From NCBI GenBank assembly GCA_947476255.1, contig CANJPY010000024.1:1-54067 (forward strand): a DNA stretch of 54,067 nucleotides, in the 5' to 3' direction. Position 1 is the first letter of the stretch. Every line of letters starts with the position of its first letter. The translations under genes and the position numbers were made by a program. This stretch comes from Chthoniobacteraceae bacterium (lineage in GTDB: Bacteria; Verrucomicrobiota; Verrucomicrobiia; Chthoniobacterales; Chthoniobacteraceae). This document shows, one piece after another, positions 17,237 through 26,170 of the stretch. The notes beneath the pieces are model-generated. The model saw only the letters and a list, made by a program, of their open reading frames with translations. It ran no database searches and was not told where the DNA came from.

Positions 17237-17287
17237 AAAAACTCCGTATTTTTCCAAAAAATCCCTCATTTCTCTGCTCTTGTTGCT

Positions 17288-17740
17288 CTACTTCTTCGCT
17301 TTCGCATCCTTCGCCGCGCATCTGCACATCCACTCCGCCGCATTACAGGCGCTACAAATCGTGAGATCGTATTGAAGCCTCGCCGTCACAGGCTTCCCTT
17401 TCGCACTTTCCCGAAACTGGAAGATCACCCATTCCCCCGCTTTCACTAGGGGCACCACAAACACCCCATCCTTTTTCTCCACTGCCAGCTTTTCGGGTTT
17501 AGCGCGGTCGCCGCTTGTCGCGGCAAGTTCCTGTTCCGCCAAAACCACAGGCTTCATGTCCTTGTCCAAAAGCTTGATGTGAAATTGCTTATCCTTCACA
17601 AGCACCTCCCCGTGCATGGATTCATTCTTTGAGAATTCAAGAATTCTCCCGCCATTGGGGCCGATTTCCACCTCGCCATGGGCGATTGCCCAGGTCTTTA
17701 AAACGAAGCCGCAAAGCAGCGTTAGCATGTGTTTTTTCAT
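17288..17740 (-). CDS. Exported metal-operon protein with GPNGG motif and Cys-rich tail
   Basis: 150 residues. A signal peptide (MLTLLCGFVLKTWAIAHG) leads into HGEVEIGPNGGRILEF, a block seen in the N-terminal or stand-alone periplasmic domains found with CusB/CzcB-type adaptors. The middle (FHIKLLDKDMKPVVLAEQ) fits the same beta-rich fold. The tail has CSAC, MCRC and a Lys-rich end, giving four cysteines that could bind metal. It follows the RND pump gene by 46 bases. A periplasmic metal-binding or adaptor-assisting role is inferred from these features and the operon. Confidence 0.7.
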   Translation of the reverse strand: MKKHMLTLLCGFVLKTWAIAHGEVEIGPNGGRILEFSKNESMHGEVLVKDKQFHIKLLDKDMKPVVLAEQELAATSGDRAKPEKLAVEKKDGVFVVPLVKAGEWVIFQFRESAKGKPVTARLQYDLTICSACNAAEWMCRCAAKDAKAKK

Positions 17741-17786
17741 GATTGTCTATGTTTGTATGTTGTTTCTTTGGTTTGTTGTCTTTCCA

Positions 17787-20700
17787 CTAAAAAAGCTCGG
17801 CGGCCTGCCGCTCCACGCTGCGTTCGGCGGCTCCACGTCCAAAGGTGTAAAAAACCGTGGGTGTCACTCCCAACCCCAGGAGGGTGGACGTCACAAGACC
17901 ACCCACGATCACCACCGCTACGGGATGCAAGATCTCCTTCCCAGGCTGGTCCCCCGCGAGCACGAGCGGAAGCAACCCGATGCCCGCAGCCAGCGCGGTC
18001 ATGAGCACCGGCACCAAGCGCTCTTTGGTGCCACGAATCACCAGCGCCTTGGAGAAGGGTTCTCCCTCGGTCTGCATCAGCCCAAGATAGTGGGAGATAA
18101 GCATGATGCTGTTGCGGGCGGCCACCCCGGCGACCGCAATAAAACCCACAAGCGTCGCGATGCTGATGTTGTTCAACTTCACATAGGTCAACAGCAGCCC
18201 GCCCACGAGCGCCAGCGGAATGTCCAACAAGACCTGGAGGGCAAAAAACGCCGTGCCAAAATAGGTGTACAGCAGCAACGCAATGAGCACAAAAACCGCC
18301 GCGCTCAGCACTGCAATGCGCCGGGAAGCGTCGGCTTGCGCGCGAAATTCTCCCTCGTACGCAATAAAATACCCCTCCGGCAGCTTCACCTGCTCTCCCA
18401 CGCGCTTTTGAAGTTCCACCACCAGAGAGCCCACATCACGCACGCTCGGTTTGATGGCCAGGGCAAACCGGCGCTGTGCCCCTTCGCGAAAGATTACATT
18501 AGGCCCCTTTGCCTCTCGCACATTGGCAATCAAGGACAGCGGCACGCGTTGCACCAAGCCGTCATTGCCTCGCACTTCCACCGGAATATCGCCCAGTTTT
18601 TCCGGCGACTCCCGCCACTCCAAGGGCAACCGCACGGTGAGGTCCATCTCCCTCGCCCCGTCCCGGAGCGACGCCACTTTTTCGCCGCCCAGCAGGGAAG
18701 AAAGCATCGCATTGAGTTTCCCCGGTGTGATCCCGTACGCCGCGGCACGGTCCCGGTCGATCTCTATCCGGAGCTGCGGGATCACAGACTGCTGGTCCAG
18801 TTTGCAGTCTTCAAAACCCGGAATGCTTCTGGCCACGGACTGCACCTGCACTCCGATCTCACGCAACCGGTCCAGATCCGCCCCAAAGACCTTAATCGCC
18901 ACCGGCGCTGACACCCCGCTCAGCATGTGGCCAATCCGATCGGCGAGCGGCCCCATCACGACGCTGAAGGTCCCGGGCACGCTTTGCACTTTCCGGCGCA
19001 CATCCGCAAGAATCTCGTCGCGCGCACGCTGGGGAAGCGCGGCTTTTCCTGAGGGCCGAAAATCCACGTCAAATTCAGCCGTACTCACCGGCACCACATG
19101 ATCGCCCCGCTCCGCGCGTCCGAGGCGACGCCCGACTTTGTGCACCTCCGGGATACTCAGAAGCTGCTGTTCGATCACATCCGCGATGTTGTTTGTTTCT
19201 TCCAAGGAAGTCCCCGGTGCCGCCGTCATCGACACCAGCGCCGTCTCTTCCTTAAAGGAGGGCAGGAAGTCTTTCCCCATTTTCGGGTAGAGCAGGAATG
19301 CCGCCACCACAAGCATGCCCACAAGGCCGAGGAAAAAGTACGGTTGCGCGAGTCCAAATCGCAGCAACGTATGCTCGAGCAAGGCCTTCATCAAACGGGT
19401 CACCAAGGCATCCTTGTGTACGTGGCCCGCCTTGGGTTTCAGAAGGAAAGAACACAGCACCGGGATCGTCGTCAGAGACACGATAAAGGACGCCACCATG
19501 GAGACGATGGTTGCGATTGCGATGGGTGAAAACAAACGCCCTTCCACCCCGCTCAAGCCGAGCAACGGTAGGAAAACGAGGATGATCAGCAGAGTCGCAT
19601 AAAGGATGGAATTCCGAACCTCGCCCGACGCTTTCGCAATCACAGAGAGTGCCGACAGCGGCGCGGGACGTGCCGCGTTTTCCCACAACCGACGATACAC
19701 ATTCTCCACGTCCACAATGGCGTCATCAACCACCATCCCAATCGCCACAGCCAGCCCACCAAGGGTCATCGAGTTGACCGAAATCTCAAACCAACGAAAC
19801 GTGAGCAGCGTGATTGCGAACGACAGCGGCATCGCCATCAGGGTGATAAACGTCGTCCGGAAATTCAGCAGAAACAAAAAAATCACAAGCATCACCATGA
19901 TCGCACCATCACGAATGGCTTCCTTCAGGTTCCCAATGGCATGCTCGATAAAGTCACCCTGCCGGAAAAGCACCGTGGCCTCTACCCCCTCGGGAAGCGT
20001 CTTTTGCAGCTCCACCAATGCTTTTTCCACCCCGGCTGTCAGCGATAGCGTGTCGAAGCCCGGAGCTTTCGTCACACTCATGACCACGCCGCGTTTTCCA
20101 TTCACACTGCCATCGCCACGCATCGGTTCGACTTCCCACTCCACACGCGCGACGTCCCTAATCAAAATCGCGCGATCCCCGATGATCTTCACCACCGTAC
20201 CGGCGATGTCCTCAAGGTCCACACTCATTCCAAGATTGCGCACCATGATCTCCCGCGGACCGGTGTTGATAAATCCCCCGGTCGAGTTGCTTGCCGCCTC
20301 CCGCGCCGCGGTTTCGAGTTCCTCCAACGTCACCTGATGCGCCGCCATCCGATGCGGGTCCGGTTGCACCTGCATCTGCTTGATGCCTCCCCCCATGTTC
20401 AAAACCTCCGCGATCCCCGGGATGCCCTGCAAGCGCGGCCGGATCGTCCAATCCGCAATGGAGCGCACATCACGCGGGAGTGTTTTGTCGTCCCGACTGC
20501 TCACCCCAATCAGCAATATTTCACCCATGAGCGATGCTACCGGCGTTAAAAAAGGCTCGGCTCCGTTTGGCAAAACCCCACGCACCCCGGCCAGGCGCTC
20601 CTGCACAAACTGACGTGCCTTGTAGATGTCGGTAGCCCAGGAAAACTCGGCGTAAACGAGTGACAGTGAAACGTCTGAGTTCGAGCGTACACGGGTCAGC

Positions 20701-20933
20701 CCAGCCACGCCGAGCAAAGCCCGTTCAATAGGTTGGGTGATGTTCACCTCCACCTCCTCGGGCGCGAGTCCCGGCGATTCGGTTAAGACAATCACCGTCG
20801 GTTTCGTAAGATCCGGCAACACTTCGACTGGCAAACGCAGCGCGGTCTGGCCGCCCACCACCAGCACAAGCAAAGCTGTGACGAGGACAATCGCACGGTT
20901 CTGCAGCGCACCATGAATCAGCTTTTGAAGCAT
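17787..20933 (-). CDS. czcA: Heavy-metal efflux RND pump, CzcA/CusA family
   Basis: 1048 residues from ATG 20933, four bases after the stop of the adaptor gene; a longer frame with a Cys-rich start lies inside the adaptor and is rejected. It has the RND plan: TM1 at about 13-33, two large periplasmic loops and twelve membrane segments. The NITQPIERAL and the TM4 block VVDDAIVDVENV mark it as heavy-metal type rather than drug type. It exports metal ions by proton antiport through the tripartite complex with the next two genes. The ion (Co/Zn/Cd or Cu/Ag) cannot be fixed by eye; the Cys-rich accessory proteins hint at a thiophilic metal. Confidence 0.9.
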   Translation of the reverse strand: MLQKLIHGALQNRAIVLVTALLVLVVGGQTALRLPVEVLPDLTKPTVIVLTESPGLAPEEVEVNITQPIERALLGVAGLTRVRSNSDVSLSLVYAEFSWATDIYKARQFVQERLAGVRGVLPNGAEPFLTPVASLMGEILLIGVSSRDDKTLPRDVRSIADWTIRPRLQGIPGIAEVLNMGGGIKQMQVQPDPHRMAAHQVTLEELETAAREAASNSTGGFINTGPREIMVRNLGMSVDLEDIAGTVVKIIGDRAILIRDVARVEWEVEPMRGDGSVNGKRGVVMSVTKAPGFDTLSLTAGVEKALVELQKTLPEGVEATVLFRQGDFIEHAIGNLKEAIRDGAIMVMLVIFLFLLNFRTTFITLMAMPLSFAITLLTFRWFEISVNSMTLGGLAVAIGMVVDDAIVDVENVYRRLWENAARPAPLSALSVIAKASGEVRNSILYATLLIILVFLPLLGLSGVEGRLFSPIAIATIVSMVASFIVSLTTIPVLCSFLLKPKAGHVHKDALVTRLMKALLEHTLLRFGLAQPYFFLGLVGMLVVAAFLLYPKMGKDFLPSFKEETALVSMTAAPGTSLEETNNIADVIEQQLLSIPEVHKVGRRLGRAERGDHVVPVSTAEFDVDFRPSGKAALPQRARDEILADVRRKVQSVPGTFSVVMGPLADRIGHMLSGVSAPVAIKVFGADLDRLREIGVQVQSVARSIPGFEDCKLDQQSVIPQLRIEIDRDRAAAYGITPGKLNAMLSSLLGGEKVASLRDGAREMDLTVRLPLEWRESPEKLGDIPVEVRGNDGLVQRVPLSLIANVREAKGPNVIFREGAQRRFALAIKPSVRDVGSLVVELQKRVGEQVKLPEGYFIAYEGEFRAQADASRRIAVLSAAVFVLIALLLYTYFGTAFFALQVLLDIPLALVGGLLLTYVKLNNISIATLVGFIAVAGVAARNSIMLISHYLGLMQTEGEPFSKALVIRGTKERLVPVLMTALAAGIGLLPLVLAGDQPGKEILHPVAVVIVGGLVTSTLLGLGVTPTVFYTFGRGAAERSVERQAAELF

Positions 20934-20937
20934 AACA

Positions 20938-22089
20938 TCAAGGGTTGCTTGCAGACGCTGCCGGCTTGTTGCGCACCGCCACAAGCAGCAGCAAGAGCAG
21001 CAGGACATTCGTGATAAGAGAGAACCTCGTTAGCATGGAAAATGGCTCCGCCGCAACGGATTGCTCCTGCCCGCCGGTGGCGGCTCTTTCCTTTTTCTTG
21101 GCACCGGTGACCTCGCTTCCATCCTCGTTGTGTTCATGCCCATGCGCCGCGTCGAGCGCTTCCTTCAACGACACACTCCCTTTTCCTGCAAACGCCAGCG
21201 AATACGCACCCGTGGTCACAACCTCGTCCCCCGCAATGAGCCCTCCGAGCACCTCCACAAAGCGATCGTTGCTTGCGCCGATTTGGACCGGGACTTTGAC
21301 GAAGGCATGCGGCAGTTCGTAGTCCTTGACGTAAACAAACCGGTTCAACGCATCCCCCTGCAACGCGGTCTTGGGAATGCTCATCACGGTCTCCCGTTTG
21401 CTGAGCACAATCGAAAACTCCGCACGCAGCTCGGGCCGGAGCAAGAGACTGGAATTGGGCAACGCAAAAACGGCGTCAATGGTTCCACTCGCCTTGTCCG
21501 CGGCGGTTCCAAAACGCAACAATGTGCCTTCGAAGGCCTCCTCCGGAAGGGCTGTGACATGAATGTGCGCCAGCGCTCCCACCTTGATCCGTCCCGCCAA
21601 ATGCTCCGGCAGCCTCGCAACAGCATAGACCTCCGATAAATCTGTAATCTCCAACAGCGCTTTGTCCGGATCCACGGGTTCCCCGATACGCACCTCGCTT
21701 GAAGTGACGAGCCCGCTTGTGGGCGCCTTCAACCAGATCGAGGGCGGCGGGTTGCCCGGTTGCCGACTCTCCAAACGCACCACGTCCGCGCCCGCTTCCA
21801 CCATCGTGCCGTGCACCGTATGAAGCTCCATAATCCGACCCGCCACTCGACTCGACACCACAGCCCGCTTTTCCGGAATCGCCTGGATACGCCCCAGTGC
21901 AAACACGGTTTGTTCAAAGTCGGTCTCTTCGACTTCCACCGTCTGAATCTTGAGGTTTTGAACGCCTGTCTCGTTTAAGATCACGGTCGCCGCGGCTTTC
22001 TCAGGCGATACGGCGGCAGGCAGGTCCATGCAGGCGAAAGTCAAAGCGAGCACTGCAATAACCGTCCGACATTTAAGAATCTGGCTCAT
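20938..22089 (-). CDS. czcB: RND periplasmic adaptor (membrane fusion protein), CzcB-like, with extra C-terminal membrane segment
   Basis: 383 residues. An N-terminal signal region (residues 8-26) precedes an adaptor core: VVSSRVAGRIMELH and KAPTSGLVTSSEVRIG form the lipoyl/barrel-sandwich part, then the beta-barrel and membrane-proximal domains. Unusually for the family it ends with AHGHEHNEDG, a Lys/Glu linker and a hydrophobic segment, SLITNVLLLLLLLVAV, which should be a second membrane anchor. The His cluster may bind metal. Its ATG overlaps the stop of the outer-membrane gene by four bases (ATGA), so translation is coupled. Confidence 0.88.
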   Translation of the reverse strand: MSQILKCRTVIAVLALTFACMDLPAAVSPEKAAATVILNETGVQNLKIQTVEVEETDFEQTVFALGRIQAIPEKRAVVSSRVAGRIMELHTVHGTMVEAGADVVRLESRQPGNPPPSIWLKAPTSGLVTSSEVRIGEPVDPDKALLEITDLSEVYAVARLPEHLAGRIKVGALAHIHVTALPEEAFEGTLLRFGTAADKASGTIDAVFALPNSSLLLRPELRAEFSIVLSKRETVMSIPKTALQGDALNRFVYVKDYELPHAFVKVPVQIGASNDRFVEVLGGLIAGDEVVTTGAYSLAFAGKGSVSLKEALDAAHGHEHNEDGSEVTGAKKKERAATGGQEQSVAAEPFSMLTRFSLITNVLLLLLLLVAVRNKPAASASNP

Positions 22090-23315
22090 TTAGATGACTT
22101 AGGTTGAGGCGTTGCAGCGTTAAACCGGATCTGCGCGAGATGATAATCTCTTAGCACATCCAGCCTCTGCCGTTGCAGTTCAAGACGACGGGACCGGGTC
22201 CGAAGCACTTCAAGCAAGGGCGTCTGACCGGAGGCGTGACTGGACCTGAGTTGTTCTTCAAGCTGCGTTGCTTGAGGCAATGCCGACGCATCCAACGTAC
22301 TCAAGATTTTTGAATACGCCTCCATCGCTTGCTTGGCGGCTTCCGTCTCGTTGCTGGCGCTTAAACGCACCGCACTCGCCTCCCTCTCGGCACGCGTGAC
22401 GGCGGCACTCGCTTCGTGCATGCGTCCCGCATTGTTGTTCCAGAGCGGAAGCGGCACGGTGACCCGAAAACCGATGGTTCGATCTGTTTGCATCGGATTG
22501 GGGTCATCCACAGTGCGCTCTTGGCTAAAGGTGAGTCCGGCTCCGATATCATCGATTCGGCGGGCGTGCTGTTCCTGGACGCTAAAGCGTGCCGCATCCA
22601 CCCGAGACTGTGCAGCCAGGACGTCGGGCCGCTGCTTGAACTCGCCTGCTGGCGGCGCCTCAGAGGGCGCCGCAAGTTTGCCCACCACAGCCGCAGACTC
22701 GCTGGGTAAAGAGCCGAGCAGGTGCCGAAACTCGCCCAAAAGCACGGCTTCATCCGCTGCGATTTGCAGCTTATCAATCTCGATCTGCCGCGCCTCGAGC
22801 TCCACCTGCAAGGCATCCGTGAGGGCACCCTCGCCGTTTTGGGCGGCTTTGCGCAGGAACGCGGACACCTCTCGTAAGTTGGCTGTCTGGTTGGAGCGCA
22901 GTTCGCGTTGCGCCTGAAGTGCAACGAGTTTCACGGCCAGCACACGCACGTCCACCGCCAATTTTCGTTCCGCGTCGCGCACCTCGAACTCGGCCGCCGC
23001 GAATTGCGCACGAGAGACCTCCTTTTCATGGCGCAGTCTTCCGGTCAGCGGAAACCGTTGCAGCAAAGTCCATCTAACGGCGCTTTCACTGCTGCGCGTA
23101 TTCCTGTTCCATTCGAACTCAAGCTCTGGGTTGTTCAATCTCCCGCTTTGCTGCAAGCGCCCGCGCGCCTCCTCAAGTCCCATCCGGGCGGAGGCAAGGG
23201 CTGGGTTGTGTTTGAGCGCGTAAGCCACGGCTCCGTCCTGCGTCAGGGTGACACCAGAGGCAACAACGCAAGAAGCGCTTAAAAAAAGGGCGAAAAATAT
23301 CGGGCGTAAAACCAT
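22086..23315 (-). CDS. czcC: Outer-membrane efflux protein, CzcC/TolC family
   Basis: 409 residues from ATG 23315, chosen because it begins with the signal peptide (VLRPIFFALFLSASCVVASG); an open frame extends to 23420 without signal-like sequence. The rest is the long coiled helical hairpin pattern of TolC-type channels, with NNPELEFEWNR and a conserved GFRVTVPLPLWN block. It provides the outer-membrane exit for the RND pump. The four-base overlap with czcB shows coupling. A stem-loop at 23367-23396 lies in its leader. Confidence 0.88.
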   Translation of the reverse strand: MVLRPIFFALFLSASCVVASGVTLTQDGAVAYALKHNPALASARMGLEEARGRLQQSGRLNNPELEFEWNRNTRSSESAVRWTLLQRFPLTGRLRHEKEVSRAQFAAAEFEVRDAERKLAVDVRVLAVKLVALQAQRELRSNQTANLREVSAFLRKAAQNGEGALTDALQVELEARQIEIDKLQIAADEAVLLGEFRHLLGSLPSESAAVVGKLAAPSEAPPAGEFKQRPDVLAAQSRVDAARFSVQEQHARRIDDIGAGLTFSQERTVDDPNPMQTDRTIGFRVTVPLPLWNNNAGRMHEASAAVTRAEREASAVRLSASNETEAAKQAMEAYSKILSTLDASALPQATQLEEQLRSSHASGQTPLLEVLRTRSRRLELQRQRLDVLRDYHLAQIRFNAATPQPKSSK

Positions 23316-23366
23316 ACAATTCGAGACCGCAAAACAACTAACCACGTGAGCAAGCACGGCGTGAAC

Positions 23367-23396
23367 AGCCCTCAGAACGCTGCAGCGCTCAGGGCT
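23367..23396. promoter_or_regulatory. Stem-loop in the czcC leader
   Basis: The outer arms AGCCCT and AGGGCT enclose an inner palindrome CGCTGCAGCG. On the plus strand it is followed by TTTTATT like a terminator, but no plus-strand gene ends here. On the minus strand it lies between the DUF2946-like gene and czcC and could set relative expression or be an operator. Confidence 0.3.
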
Positions 23397-23439
23397 TTTA
23401 TTGAAACAGACAACGGCCAATGCCGTCGCACGCCGGCCT

Positions 23440-23901
23440 TTAGACCCGCAAGACCACCGTCCGACCCACCACCACCCCAGGCCGCGGTATATCGCTCTCC
23501 TTTAAAAGAGCCTCCCGCAAAGACGGGTCTTTCCACAAAGCCCTCAAGAAGCTGAACTCGGGCAACACCGCCACAAGCACCGAAACCAACGCCGGTGCCG
23601 CCACCCCCGCCGCTTGGACGCCCTCGGGAGCTTCGCCCACAGGGGTATGATTCTCCCTGTCTCCATCGCTCGACTCATCATCAACGTGCGATTTCTCCGC
23701 CACGCCCTGGTCCGAACTCTGCTCCAAATCCTTGTGACACGCCTCCGAATGGGGCCCATGGCAATGATCCGTGCGAGTCAGCACTTCCTCGCCGCCGCAC
23801 CGGCACATGTACCCTGATATCCCACCAAAGACCTGCGTTCCAAGCAGTGCAAAAACACACAGCAGGGTGAGGAGATTCTCTTTGGAGGAAGAGCGACGCA
23901 C
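23440..23901 (-). CDS. Exported Cys/His-rich protein at head of metal operon (DUF2946-like)
   Basis: 153 residues with a GTG start. A signal peptide (NLLTLLCVFALLGTQVFGG) is followed by YMCRCGGEEV and DHCHGPHSEACHKD: four cysteines and four histidines in about 28 residues, then an acidic stretch and a second hydrophobic segment (about 96-115). The layout resembles small DUF2946-like proteins that accompany Cu and Zn efflux genes. It is the first gene of the minus-strand metal run. A periplasmic metal sensor or buffer is a fair guess, not shown. No regulator gene lies beside it. Confidence 0.65.
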   Translation of the reverse strand: MRRSSSKENLLTLLCVFALLGTQVFGGISGYMCRCGGEEVLTRTDHCHGPHSEACHKDLEQSSDQGVAEKSHVDDESSDGDRENHTPVGEAPEGVQAAGVAAPALVSVLVAVLPEFSFLRALWKDPSLREALLKESDIPRPGVVVGRTVVLRV

Positions 23902-24114
23902 GGGAGCTTAGACTTCATTGAAAGCGAAGTGATTCAAGCAAAATCCTGCTTTAATCTAACCGTCTGAAATGTTCTCAGCCTTCTTTCTGGCGGGCCACAG
24001 GCACAATCTAGTGGAGATTCCCTCGCAGAACCGCTGGACTTTATGCAAAATTAAATCTGCCTGTTTGAAAAACGTTCTTTCGAGCCAGTCTCTTTCACTC
24101 CATCCTTCGCCCCC

Positions 24115-25668
24115 ATGAACAAGCCCCCCCTTCCTCTGTTTTTACTTCCGCTCCTGTGCCTTGCGGGAGCCACCGCACGCGCAGACGTGAGTCTTCCAGC
24201 TGTGATTGGCAGCCACATGGTGCTCCAACGAGACCAGGCCCTGCCTGTCTGGGGCTGGGCAGCCCCCGGGGAAGAGGTCCGGGTGGCTCTGGGCGAAAAC
24301 AAAGCCACGACCAAGGCCGATGCCGCCGGCCGCTGGCGGGTGAACCTTGCTCCGATGCAGCCGGGCGGGCCCTTCTCCATGACGGTCTCGGGCAAAAACA
24401 CCTTGGAGCTCACGGACATTCTCGTGGGCGAAGTCTGGCTGGGCTCTGGCCAGTCCAACATGCAGTGGTCGCTCACCCAGGCCGCGGGTGCGGAGCAGGA
24501 AATCGCCGCCGCCAACTATCCCCAGATCCGCCTCTTTTCCGTGCCGCTGGTCCCCTCGGGAACTCCGGCTTCGGATGTGGTGTCGAGCTGGAAAGAATGT
24601 TCCCCCCAAAACGCCCCCGCATTTTCAGCGGTGCTCTACTTTTACGGCCGCGAAATCCACCAACACCTCAACGTGCCTGTTGGCCTCATTAACAGCTCTT
24701 GGGGCGGCACTTTGATCCAGCCCTGGACACCGCCAGAGGGCTTTGCCTCGCAACCCGAACTCAAGCCCGAGCTGGAACTCGTGTCCCAACAGCGAAGCGC
24801 CTATCAAAAAAACCTTCTGCGCAATGTGCTCCCTCTCAAAAACTGGCTGGAACTAGCGGAGAAAAACACCACCACCGGACTTGAAGTGCCGGACCCCCCG
24901 CTTTTCCCCAATCATCCCCTCAACAGCAACAGCGCCCCCACCGGTTTGTACAACGGGATGATCCACCCACTGGTGCCCTTCGCCATCCGCGGAGCCATCT
25001 GGTACCAGGGCGAATCCAACAACGGTCAAGGCATGCGCTACCACGCGATGATGAAGGGCCTCATTCAAGGCTGGCGCAGTGTCTGGAACCAGGGGGACTT
25101 TCCCTTCTATTTCGTGCAACTTGCGCCTTACCGGTACGGCGTGAAGGAAACCTCGCTGCCCGAAATCTGGGAAGCCCAGACCGCGACCCTTGCTGTCCCA
25201 AACACCGGCATGGCGGTCATCAACGACATTGGCAACCCTACGGACATCCATCCGCGCAACAAGCTGGACGTCGGCAAAAGACTTGCGCTTTGGGCGAAGG
25301 CCAAAACGTACGGGGCCAAGAACATCACCTACTCAGGCCCGTTGTATGATTCGATGAACGTCGAACTCGATCAGATTGAGATCAAATTCAAGCATGCTGA
25401 AAACGGGCTGCTCTCCCGGGACGGCAAACCTTTGAGCCTGTTCACCATTGCTGGGGAGGACCGCAAGTTCGTCCCTGCCGTGGCGACTATTTCCAAGAAC
25501 TCGGTGATCGTGAAGGCGGCTTCCGTGGAAAACCCCGTGGCGGTGCGCTTCGCCTGGAGTCAGACGGCGGAGCCCAATCTGACCAACAAAGAAGGCCTCC
25601 CCTCCTCGGCTTTCCGGACCGACCGTTGGGGAACCGAGGAACAGCCAACCTTCCGCGCCCTGAAATAA
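24115..25668 (+). CDS. Sialate O-acetylesterase-like exported SGNH esterase
   Basis: 517 residues. Signal peptide at 1-23 (ends ATARA). GSGQSNMQW carries the nucleophile S114; WYQGESNN is the second conserved block; DIHPRNKLDVG supplies the Asp/His pair. This is the full set for the SiaE/SASA family. The enzyme removes acetyl groups from sialic acids or from acetylated plant and algal polysaccharide in the periplasm or outside the cell. In Verrucomicrobiota such enzymes usually serve polysaccharide breakdown. It is a lone gene, divergent from the metal operon. Confidence 0.92.
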   Translation: MNKPPLPLFLLPLLCLAGATARADVSLPAVIGSHMVLQRDQALPVWGWAAPGEEVRVALGENKATTKADAAGRWRVNLAPMQPGGPFSMTVSGKNTLELTDILVGEVWLGSGQSNMQWSLTQAAGAEQEIAAANYPQIRLFSVPLVPSGTPASDVVSSWKECSPQNAPAFSAVLYFYGREIHQHLNVPVGLINSSWGGTLIQPWTPPEGFASQPELKPELELVSQQRSAYQKNLLRNVLPLKNWLELAEKNTTTGLEVPDPPLFPNHPLNSNSAPTGLYNGMIHPLVPFAIRGAIWYQGESNNGQGMRYHAMMKGLIQGWRSVWNQGDFPFYFVQLAPYRYGVKETSLPEIWEAQTATLAVPNTGMAVINDIGNPTDIHPRNKLDVGKRLALWAKAKTYGAKNITYSGPLYDSMNVELDQIEIKFKHAENGLLSRDGKPLSLFTIAGEDRKFVPAVATISKNSVIVKAASVENPVAVRFAWSQTAEPNLTNKEGLPSSAFRTDRWGTEEQPTFRALK

Positions 25669-25707
25669 ACTGGCGGAGACATCACCGGCACGATCACCAT
25701 CACCCCC

Positions 25708-25737
25708 GAATTCACGAATTCACGAATTCACGAATTC
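25708..25737. repeat. 8-bp GAATTCAC tandem array
   Basis: GAATTCAC occurs three times in a row followed by a fourth GAATTC. It lies in the 89-base gap between two convergent genes. The GAATTC core is palindromic, so the array can also fold on itself. Confidence 0.85.
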
Positions 25738-25757
25738 CCAGACACCCGGTCGCTACC

Positions 25758-26063
25758 TCAGGCGAGCATATTTAACACTGTCCCCGTCATGCGGTCGGCT
25801 GTTCTTAGCGAAATGACATTCGCTTTGAACGAATACATGGCCCCAACCTCTGTGACCACATCCGAAACAAGATCAGTTCCCTCGCTCTTCCTCCGCACTT
25901 TCTTGGCAGCAACACCCCCGTCTGGCAGAGTGGCCTCGGAAACCCAAAGTCGCTTGTACCCGGGAGTCAATGCGTTCGCTATATTGGCACTCGCCGCCGA
26001 TTGCCTGAGAGCCGCCGCATTCATTCCAGAGGAGGCGATGCTGAAGGCCGAGGATAAGGTCAT
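25758..26063 (-). CDS. Mini flagellar rod-like (FlgC-like) protein
   Basis: 101 residues. The N-terminal part (ASSGMNAAALRQSA, ANIANALTPGYKR) is the conserved N-terminal helix region of flagellar rod and hook proteins, and the C-terminal part (YSFKANVISLRTADRMTG) is their C-terminal helix. The usual middle domain is nearly absent. E. coli FlgC has 134 residues. No other flagellar gene is in the window, so this looks like a stand-alone, reduced member. Whether it assembles in a flagellum, a different export-linked filament or is a relic cannot be told. The frame ends at a normal stop and both termini are intact. Confidence 0.75.
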   Translation of the reverse strand: MTLSSAFSIASSGMNAAALRQSAASANIANALTPGYKRLWVSEATLPDGGVAAKKVRRKSEGTDLVSDVVTEVGAMYSFKANVISLRTADRMTGTVLNMLA

Positions 26064-26170
26064 GCTTTCACTTTAAAGCACGACGCAAAAATGAAAAGCA
26101 CTTCAGCGCAAACCTCGTTCTGCTAGGCAAGGAAATGTAATTTTCGATACTTTCAGAAAACATCCTTTCC

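Noticed and set aside
17616-18911. 431-codon plus-strand frame opposite the RND pump
   Set aside because: Antisense to well-conserved czcA; the product is a His/Arg/Gln-rich string without domain features.
20934-21008. N-terminal extension of the RND pump starting with a run of cysteines
   Set aside because: It lies within the end of the adaptor gene; ATG 20933 sits four bases after the adaptor stop and starts with the usual RND N-terminus.
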